Source of the DNA: Posidonia oceanica
Taxonomy: Eukaryota; Streptophyta; Magnoliopsida; Alismatales; Posidoniaceae
Assembly (NCBI GenBank): GCA_037176725.1
Contig: JAZBRS010000049.1
Coordinates: forward strand, 17,254,001-17,318,000
Length of the DNA stretch: 64,000 bases
Reading direction: 5' to 3'
Each line of letters begins with the position of its first letter. Position 1 is the first letter of the stretch. Both the position numbers and the translations under genes were made by a program. Shown here piece by piece: positions 55,580 through 64,000 of the stretch. The notes under the pieces were generated by a model that was not told where the DNA came from, made no database searches, and was given only the letters and a program-made list of their open reading frames with translations.

Positions 55580-56811
55580 TCGAAAGGGTTACTGTGAACG
55601 GCCAAAGAGTTGACACGTTCAAGATCAGGAATGAAGTTAATCGGCTCGCACCGATTAACGCGATATAGAGCTTCAGAAGTCTCGGGGTCAAACGGGATAG
55701 CTTGTGAAGACACGGGGGAGACTGCCTCAATCCGATCCTTCTCAAAGTTCTCCGCCATGACGACAATGACATCATCGCCGCGACGGTACTTTATCATTCG
55801 ATGGAGGGTCGAAGGAAGGACTTGATGCTTGTGGAGCCAAGGGCGCCCAAGCAGAAGATTGAAGTTGGGCTTCAAGTCGACGACATAGAATTCTACATCG
55901 AAGATGACCGGGCCGATAGCGAGGGGAATGATCAGAATCCCTAGAGCGTCATGGTGTGTGTTGTCAAAAGCTGTCATTCCCTTCACGGCTGGCGTGATGT
56001 CCTCGGCTTTGAATCCGAGCTTGGTTGCTGTACGCAAGGGGCAGACGTTAAGGCCTGACCCATTATCAACCAGTGTTAGGGGAATGCGAAAGTTTTTGAA
56101 CTGCACCGTGATGAATAGGGGCTGGTTGTGATTAATCCCCGCCGGAGGTAGTTCATCACTTGTAAAAGAGATGACTTGGGGCTCCGCAATCAACCCTACC
56201 ATGCTCTCCAAGGCTGAAGGCTCAATAGACTGGGACACACGGGCAGCTTGGAACACGCGAAGAAAAGCTTCGCGGTGTTCGGCAGAGGTGTGGATCAGGT
56301 CCCAAATGGATATGTCAGCTTTGACCTTCTTAAGCTGGGAGGTCAAGTCTGCCTTGGGTTGGTTCTTTTTGGCAACAGGAGGGGTTGTTTTGGCAAGCTC
56401 TAAGGGGGTAGTGGCAGGAAGCTGGGCCGCTACTGGCTGGGCAGGGATTTGGCTTGCTACGGGTTGATTTGAGGTTGGATCTGCTATGGGTTGGCTAGAG
56501 GGTGGGGGCATAGCAGGCTTAGGGTGGTTTGGCCTAATTGCCGGTGCTGGGGGCCTGTAGACCCTCCCTGATCGCGTTACTTCCACACACATTTCTGTGG
56601 CATAGCTGTAAGGGACGCGATGGGTGTCCAGGGTTAAGTCAATAACCACCGGAGCACGTGCTGCGAGCACAGGAGGGGTTACAGGGGGGCCTACAGGATA
56701 CTGAGGTCTCTCTAGAGGGTATGGTTGTTGGGGTGGGGAGGCTGGGGCAGGTTGAGGTCTGCCTAGAAGGTGTAGCTGTGGTCGCCCTAAGAGGTGGATG
56801 GGGGAACTAGG
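55580..56811 (-). pseudogene. pro: aspartic protease (copy C)
   Basis: Continuous with gag in one frame: the codon equivalent to the A/B gag stop is CAG at 56814-56812, giving Gln. Protease motifs VDNGSG and LLGRPWL are intact. Frame lost after VHSNPF through the deletion near 55583. This copy shows that gag and protease were one ORF in the family. Confidence 0.88.
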
Positions 56812-59279
56812 CTGGGCCCTAGCTAGAAGGTGCACAGGGGATTGAGCCTGAGGAAGTACGGCGGGAGGCGCGAGAGGGCGCTCCGGCCTGGCACGCGGTC
56901 GGATCGTGTGAACTCCCGACTCGGAGCCGGCAACTGCTGCAAGGTAGAGACTGACAGGAAAAGGCTCAGAAATATCAGAAATGAGATCAGAAGGGTCTAC
57001 CACAGAGGTAGTAGGCCCAGATGGGAAGACAGAGTGAATGCCTGAGGTCCCAGCCCCTGCCGAATAAGTGTGCTCCGGTAGGGGTTGGTGGATGATGCCA
57101 GAATAAGGAGGAGCAGCTGAATGTGCAGATGCATGAGTGTGTGCTTGAGTGGGTGCCTCGTGCGTGTCGATCACAATCGTTCGCGATTCGATCAGATCCT
57201 GAATTGCGTTCCGCAGGGAGTAGCAATTGTCCTTCGAATGCCCGACGCTTCGATGGAAATTGTAGAAGAGGTTCGCCCTAAACCAATGCGGCAGAGGACT
57301 TGGCGGGGGACGAACCTCCGGGAACTTCAGGAGCGATGCAACCTTTGGCAAGATGACCGTGAGCGGTTCCACCAGTGGGGCGAATTTCCGCTTCTCAATG
57401 GGTGGCCTTCTCTGCCTCTGGTACGAGCATTGCTGAACCGGTGCGGCAGGGTAGACCGGTCTAGCGGTGGTTGTGATTTGTGGTGTGGGTGGATTCCTAG
57501 GTGCAGGAGCATACACCATCTGAGCTGGGGCAGGCCGGGATGGCAAGCGAATAGGCACAGCAGGGGAGTCGACGAATGCAACAGCGGTTCTCGGCGAGTC
57601 CTTCCTCTTCGGGCGGTTGTTGCTGCTGCCGCTGTTGTTGTTGTTGTTGGAGGTGCTGCTGTTGGCACTGTTACTGCTAATCGCGGCTTGCTTAGCGAAC
57701 GCAGAGAGAGTCGGGAAGTTGCCACTCCGCAGAGAACTCTCCACGCGCGCTCCAGCTCTGATGAGTGCTGCAAAAGTAGTGACTGGTTGGATGCTAAGCA
57801 GAGCTCCAAGAGATGGCTGCGCCCCTTTGATAACGATCTCGATAGACTCCTCGTCAGAGGGTCTATCTTGAACCTGAGAGGCAAGGGCGCGCCAGCGGCC
57901 GACGTACTCCCCGAACGGCTCGCCAGAATTCTGCTTGATTGCGATCAAGTCCGCTCTCTTTGGGACTAGATCGAGGTTGAAGGAGTATTGTTCCAGGAAC
58001 GCCTGACTGAGGTCGTTCCAAGTCTTGATGGCTGACATATCAAGCGATGTGAACCACTTGTGTGCCGGCCCGGTCAAGCTCTTCTGGAACTGGCGGATCA
58101 GCAACCTCTCATCAGCCTGGAGCTGAGCGAGATCACCGCAATACGCCTTCAGGTGTGCTACGGGGCAGCCCCTACCATTATACTTCTCGAAGTCTGGGAT
58201 TTTGAACTTTGGAGGGAGTACCGCCTCTGGAAAGCAGCAGAGGTCCCGGAATTGGTAGGTCTGGTGCTCAGTACCCTGCACTAATCGTAGTGCTTTCTCC
58301 AAGACGTCCATCCGGTCATTGATGGGGTCTGGGATTGCTGCTGTAGGAGAGGGATCAGCAGGGGTAGGGAGCACATACGCCGAATGGGTCGCACCTAAGT
58401 GCTCCTTCGGATCTACCATAGCGTCGCCTGGTGGAGCAACGGGATGGCCGGCGTATCCGTGCTGGGGGACTGTGTATGCAGGAGTGTATGCAGGATGCTG
58501 GACCTGATGCAGAGGAGAAGAGCAGATGCCATGCTGTGCTGTGGGAGGAGCAGGATGACGGAGCACCAGTTGCTGTACAGGCGGGGTGCCAGACAGCGAG
58601 CCAGTGAGGTACTGGGCTCCCGCCGGTCCAAAAGACTGACCACCAGAGGGAAGTGGAGCATGCTGTGCCAAGTGTTGTGCAGAAGGAGGCGGCAAACGGG
58701 CCCCCATCGTCGGAACCGTGAGCAGTTGAGACGATGGTCGAGGCAGAGGTGTAGAGGTTGATGCATGAGATGCAAGAACTGGCCTCAGAGGAACCTCAGG
58801 AACGACAGGAATAGAGGAAGGACGAACTGATAGAGCCATGCCCTGCAGTCTCTGGGCAAGCTCCATCAGGTGCTGGTACTGTGCCTCGGGCGTCTCGGCA
58901 GCGGGAACGCTGAAGTGCAGTGCCGGCGAATGTTGAGAACCGAATGGCACGGACACAGACTATCCGAGAGGAAAGGGTTCTACAGTAAAGGTCGCAGCAG
59001 TGGTCGGAGGGATGTCAAAGGCGACGTATCCCTGGGACGGAGGGGGGAGTGGCGTCTCCGGAGCACGAGTAACGGCCGTCAAGATAGATTCGGCGACCGG
59101 ATCCGGAGGAAGAGATGCTTGCCACTGTCCCGGGACGTACTGAGAACCTAGAGACGTCAGGGGAGGAAACCCTGGCGTCGGAGGGGGAACAAGGGGGACA
59201 GAAGGAGCAACCGGAGGGGCCGGAATGGAAACACCCTCCGTGACGGGAGTGAAGGAAGGCTCACAACGTACTGGGCCAT
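56812..59279 (-). pseudogene. gag: gag (copy C)
   Basis: Starts at ATG 59279-59277 (MAQYV), but a 1-bp deletion a few codons later (near 59262) shifts the frame, and TAG 58962-58960 replaces CAG. From 58959 it is open through the gag domain. The first Cys of the zinc-knuckle-like motif is Tyr (YNFHRSVGHSKDNC). Confidence 0.88.
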
Positions 59280-60588
59280 TGCTGACCTAGATTGCGTGAG
59301 AATAGGGCTGCGATGAGTGTTCAAGCGGTGATTCCTAAGAGGAGCTATCGTCGCAACGGCGGATAGCTCAGAAGGGGAATGGTCGCGAGTAAAGTCGCAA
59401 CAGGGGTGTCGACAGGGGTCGGTACTCGAGCTCTGGCAAAGGGAACTCGCTTACCGATCACTGCTGACACAACAGAAGGAAATTAGGGGTTAGAAACTAA
59501 AAGATGAATGCAAATGAGTTAGTTAAATGGCATGGATGATATGCATGCTTTCTAGTATGCCCCCCTTACCTAACTAGTCTTTCCTAGCAAGGTGATCTAC
59601 TTCGGGTATCCCTAAGTGTACGGGTCACCGACTTAGGTCAGAAAAGTAGGGTCCCGGTCTAACTCCCGGCCCAGAGCTCAGGAAATGATAGGGTGGTGCG
59701 TTGGTGGCCTCTACCCCGCCAAAGCGTGGGTGGTACCCTCTATTAACACCGACACGACCCCCAGACGAGGGGGGACAGATCGACTGACTCGTGCCACGCC
59801 CAAAGCGGTGGAACAAGAAGCCGGGACCGTCCTTCGCAGACTAGTAGGTGGACTCAGATGAGAAGAATGCATGCCCTATATGATGCTTATGCAAATGATT
59901 AAAGTCTTTTATCTTGCACATTTTATTAACCCAAGGGGGTGAAGGATTGTTTGAAGTCTCTAGTTGCTCCTAGAAATTCTTTTTACTTGCCATTTTTAGT
60001 TAACCACGGGGAGAGCAGACAAGTCTCTACTATCCTAGGCATGGCATGTGCGAAAGGGAAGAAAATCAACCAAACATGGCAAGCAAACAACATACAACAC
60101 AGCAAAAGGCAAGTGCATGGCATGTGCGGCTGTTTGTGAGCATGATAGTGAAGAAAAAGCATTCATCATGTCAAAAGGCATATATGCAAGGTATGTGCGT
60201 GCGTAGTGACATAGCAAGTGTGTAAAAGAAAGCATTCAACATTCAAAAAGCATGTGTTGTTGCCAAACAAGTATGTAGACATGCAATGTGCGAGAATAAA
60301 GCAGTAAATAGCAAGTAAGCAACAGAAAATAAAGATAAGTAAGCTGTAAAGGAAGTAGGAGCATATGCAAGACAATAAGTAAATAAACAAGTAGAGAAGC
60401 AAAGCCAAGCAAAAAGGAGCACAATCCGAGGTGAAAAGAGGTGCAAAACCTAAGCACAGTAGCGACGAAGCGACTTGCTAGGAGTCTGCACAGAAAAGCG
60501 AGCAAAACAGGCAGAGAAGGCACAAAAGGCAGACAAAGAAAGCAAATCCCAAGCAAGCGAAAGCGAAGGCGAAAGCCGGAGTCTGGCA
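59280..60588 (-). other. leader between PBS and gag (copy C)
   Basis: Minus-strand counterpart of 25485-26719, alignable by eye along its length with many differences. No gene. Confidence 0.6.
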
Positions 60589-60606
60589 TCCCCAGCGGAG
60601 TCGCCA
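60589..60606 (-). promoter_or_regulatory. primer binding site (copy C)
   Basis: On the minus strand TGGCGACTCCGCTGGGGA, one base inside the LTR end at 60608. Two bases differ from copy B's site. Confidence 0.85.
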
Positions 60607-60607
60607 C

Positions 60608-63600
60608 TGTAGTAATCCCAATCGGAATCAGGCTTACTATTGGCGGCGATTGATCCGAGGAAGAGGCTCAACTCGAAAACACTTAAAATCGAGGAGAAAA
60701 AGGAAAGATAAGACAAATCAGAGTCACCACCATGTCTATTAACGGGAGACAAGGAAAACTGGGGAAAATGCGTGAATGAACACGCAAAACCAAGCAAGAA
60801 ATGCAAAGCAAAGCAATGCAAAGGAAACAAATGCAAATACATGCGAATGAGATGACTCTAGCCTAGGATAAGGGCAATATGGTCATTGCGGGCCAAAAGA
60901 CTGGGCAAGGACTCCTGTTACGCGCGGGGAAGGTGTTAGGCACCCCCGACACGCCCGAGAATCGGTCTTTCTAGGCTTACGCTCGCATATGCTGGGAAAT
61001 GCAGGTCTGAATGCCTATGTGCCTATGAGTGCCTAAATGAATGCTCAAGGTGTGCTCTAAGTGGAGAGATGCAAAGCAAGGAAGTAAACGTGCTGTCTAA
61101 GTGCTCAGCTACGCTGTCTGTGTTCCGAACCGGGCGAAACCCAGCTTGTGAGAACTCCAGGCAGTAAGCATCACTGCCCTATATGCAAATGCAAGAGAAA
61201 AAGCAAAACAATGGCAAAACCATGCAATGCGATCGGCACGCAAGAAAAAACGGCGTAAAACACGCAAAACGAGGCAAGAAACAAGAACGACACGCAAAAC
61301 GGAGCAAAAAGACAAGATCGGCACGCAAAACGAGCAAGAAAGCAAGGCGGCACGCAAATCAGGCAAGAAAGCAAGGCGGCACGCAAATCGGTGCAAAAGA
61401 CGATAGCAGGCGCGCAAAACAGCGCAAAAGAGAAAGCAGGCACGCAAAACGGTGCCAAAACGAAGCGGGCACGCAAAACGGTGCCGAAAGCGAAGTGGGC
61501 ACGCGAAACGGTGCCAAAGACAAAGCGGGCACGCAAAACGGTGCCAAAAGCGGCGAAATAAAACCTCGGAAAAGCCATGCGAATGCAAATGCAGGGAAAA
61601 AAATCAGAAGAGGCTAAAGGAGAGGTAAAACAGCGTGTGTGTGAGAATAGACGCTGTTCGGGGCCACACAGAGTAGGTGTGAAGACCTACAAAGGGGAGA
61701 GTGAGCAAACGGAGGGATTACCACTCCTTTGTGACCGTTTCCCACTAAACCGTTCCACGATCTGTCTCGCACGCTGTCCAAAGCTCGCGATGCGATCGGA
61801 TCGTGGAAAAGGGGGAAGAAAGTCGCATTAAGTGATGAATCCAGGGAAAACACAACACAAAACACCCAAGAGTACGCGAAACGGGGATCTGAGTTGATAG
61901 ACAAGAAGAGGAGGCCCTATTCTACATGCCCAAAGAGACAGAAAGCGAAAACAAGGCAAAGAATGCAAATGGCATGCAAATGAATGCAATGCAGGGGTTC
62001 AGGAGGACATACCTGGAAATCCTGGGGCCTGATCTGAAATCTGCTTGGTCCATGCTAAAGAGCGCTTCGCTGCGGTCGCTTGGGCAGCTTATTTGAGAAG
62101 ATCCAACGGCCGGATTGGAAGATATCGCAGCTTCAAGGCAGGAGGGCCAGAACAGGGGAGAAAAGCAGATCTAAGTGTTCAGGAGGTCCTAGGGGTGTGC
62201 AAAAAGGTCCTCCCAGGTGGATGGGAGCTAAGGGGGCTTTGGTGTGTGCAAAGGGATGCTAAAATGCAAAGCTACATGGATGCGAATGCATGCGGAAAGC
62301 AAGAAAAGACAAGGAGAAGAAATTCGAAAAAGACAGAGAGTCAAATGCATTTTTTGAAAAGGAAAAGGGGGCTAAATGCAAATTTTCAAAAAGGATGGGG
62401 CCCACAGGGGAGTTTTGAAAACAGGAGAGGGCAGAGGATTATTTTGCAAAAGACTGGGTTCAGAAAGCTATTTTGAAAAGGGGGTATGCATTAGAAGAAG
62501 TTTTGAAAGCAAATGGCGAGCAGAATGCAATTTTTAAAAACATCAGGGGCTAAAATGCAAATTTTCCAGAAAACAGGGTTCTGGGGAGTCTGGGAATGCG
62601 GGTGGAGGGCCTACATGCAATTTCGCAAACATGGGAGCTAAAATGCATCTTTAGGGGCAAAACAGTCTTTTTACATGCTTTTAAAAGGATGCAAGGACCT
62701 ACGTGTCATTTTTAAAACGTGCAAGGGCCGAGTATGCAATTTTAGATGCAAAATGTGCTCTGAAAACAAAAGGACAGGACTGGTGTGCAATTTTTTTAAA
62801 AAAAAGGGTTAAAATGCAATGCAATAAGCTAAAGTGCATGCAAGGAGATTACTGTGCATTTAAGATGGACCTATATGCAAAAATGGAAAATCAGAGGGGC
62901 TGATATGCAATGCAGTATGCAAAATGAGGAAATAAACCCTAAGTTACTACAGTGCATTGGACTAAGATGCAAAAACAGAAACTAAGAAGGACCCAGAATG
63001 CAATACAATAAGGCAAATTTACAGCATTTAAATTAAACAATCTACTGCAGGATTCCGACGCAAAAATTAAAAGTAGAAGGGCTAAAACATAATTTTTTAC
63101 AACTGGACAGCACAGTAAGTGGACTATCATGCAAATACTAAAAACCAGAAACATTTAAAGCAATTTAATAAGGTTCTAAATTCAATATAACATAAAACTT
63201 AATCTGATCAGGACCTACATGCAATATTAGAAAGTTATTATAACATGAATGCAATGCAAGTAAAATTAGAGTAAGTTACAAAAACAAAAATAAAAAATAA
63301 AAAATAAAAACGCAAGCTGCTGACTTACAGTGGAGGTGGAGACCGGAGGATCGCCGGCGATGCTCTGGACCTGCGGAGGAGGGACGACGCGGGGCGGCGG
63401 AGAGCGGGGGGGAACCGGCGGGGTGCGAGGGAGGCGGAGGAGGCCTGCGGCGGGGCGTCGGCGACGGCGGAGAGCGGGGGGAGCGCTGCTGCGTTCGGAG
63501 CGCCGGCGACCGGTGCCGGAGAAGAAGGGGACTTCGGCGAGGGATTGCGGGTGGCACAGGCGACGAAAAGCCTCGGGAAAAGGCCGAGGAGCAAGAGGGA

Positions 63601-64000
63601 GACGAGAGGAATCCAGGGGAGGGTTGCTTCAGCCCTTGCGCACGCCGGAAGAGTCCACCCACCTAGGTGGCTTTCGACCGGTCGGAGGGAAGTGGGGACG
63701 GCGGAGGACGGCGGCTGCTGGTGCGGGGGAGCTTCGGGGACGTCGCCGGAGGTCCGAGGAGGATGACGGAGCTTCCAGGGGCGCCTTCCACAGCCCGGAG
63801 CAAGATCTGGTCCGGCTGAGGCTTTGCTGTGAAGGCCGAGGTGGGTGCGGCGTTGTGCGGCATTTCAGGCCGAGCCAAGGGTACGGGCGGCTAGGTGGTT
63901 GTCTGGGGAGTGCGTGGGAGGAAACAGAAGTGGATTCCATTGAGTGTGGAAGAAGTTATGGATGTTGGAAGATTTCGGCAAAAAAGGGACCCAAGTGTTT
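60608..64000 (-). mobile_element. 5' LTR of copy C, 3' portion only (off right edge)
   Basis: On the minus strand the LTR ends ...TACTACA at 60608. The first ~3.4 kb visible include the conserved tail, GTTTTGCGTGC repeats (61245-61560), candidate intron (61687-62012), conserved block (62010-62230) and degenerate GCAAAT/GGACCT repeats (62380-63240). Beyond about 63330 a GC-rich stretch no longer matches the B LTR well. The LTR start is outside the window. Confidence 0.9.

Larger units (their letters stand above)
49180..64000 (-). mobile_element. Copy C: older minus-strand Tat-group element, cut by the A/B insertion
   Basis: Minus-strand order: 5' LTR (60608 to beyond 64000), PBS, leader, gag, protease, spacer, RT, RNases H, integrase, post-pol stretch, ending at 49180 at the point equivalent to about 9670 of copy A. 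The B LTR follows directly. ATAAC (49180-49184) would be the right-hand target duplication. C carries nine in-frame TAG codons and two 1-bp deletions. Confidence 0.93.

Noticed and set aside
63276..63662. 128-residue Pro/Arg/Ser-rich minus-strand frame in copy C LTR
   Set aside because: Low-complexity product of GC-rich LTR sequence, open in several frames on both strands; no domain.

Overview
This window is transposable-element DNA from a flowering plant, probably a eudicot. I see no ordinary host gene in it. The content is one family of very large Ty3/gypsy LTR retrotransposons. The family belongs to the Tat group (relatives of Ogre and Retand): gag, aspartic protease, reverse transcriptase, a first RNase H lacking a catalytic Asp, a second complete RNase H, and an integrase without a chromodomain, all in one reading frame. 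The species cannot be fixed from the sequence.

Layout. (1) 1-13926, + strand: internal region of copy A, entering the window inside gag. (2) 13927-25465, + strand: an LTR shared by A (as 3' LTR) and B (as 5' LTR). It is split by a 5720-bp solo LTR of the same family (19112-24831) flanked by the 5-bp target duplication ATTGC. (3) 25466-43364, + strand: internal region of copy B, very similar to A. A minus-strand, internally deleted solo LTR (39047-41217, target duplication GATCT) sits in its 3' repeats. (4) 43365-49179, + strand: 3' LTR of B. (5) 49180-64000, - strand: older, more diverged copy C, cut by the A/B unit 3' of its integrase gene; its 5' LTR runs off the right edge. The arrangement is LTR-A-LTR-B-LTR inserted in C.

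Without the nested insertions B is about 27.35 kb, with LTRs of 5814 and 5815 bp. Gag-pro-pol is a single frame of about 2950 codons in A and B, interrupted only by TAG codons. Counting the extra gene and copy C, I find 20 in-frame premature stops and every one is TAG. Where a CAG or TGG counterpart exists, the change lies at a CAG/CTG trinucleotide, the plant CHG methylation context. Downstream of pol lies a second, same-strand gene of about 444 codons resembling plant DUF7745 / plant-mobile-domain-like proteins. It is followed by a 3' region of about 2.9 kb built almost wholly of short inverted repeats. In one array both stem arms change together, and a last stem encloses the polypurine tract by pairing with the LTR terminus.

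In the usual cycle of such an element, LTR-driven RNA gives Gag, protease, RT/RNase H and integrase; the tRNA-primed PBS and the polypurine tract start the two DNA strands; integrase inserts the product. None of the three copies appears able to make an intact polyprotein.
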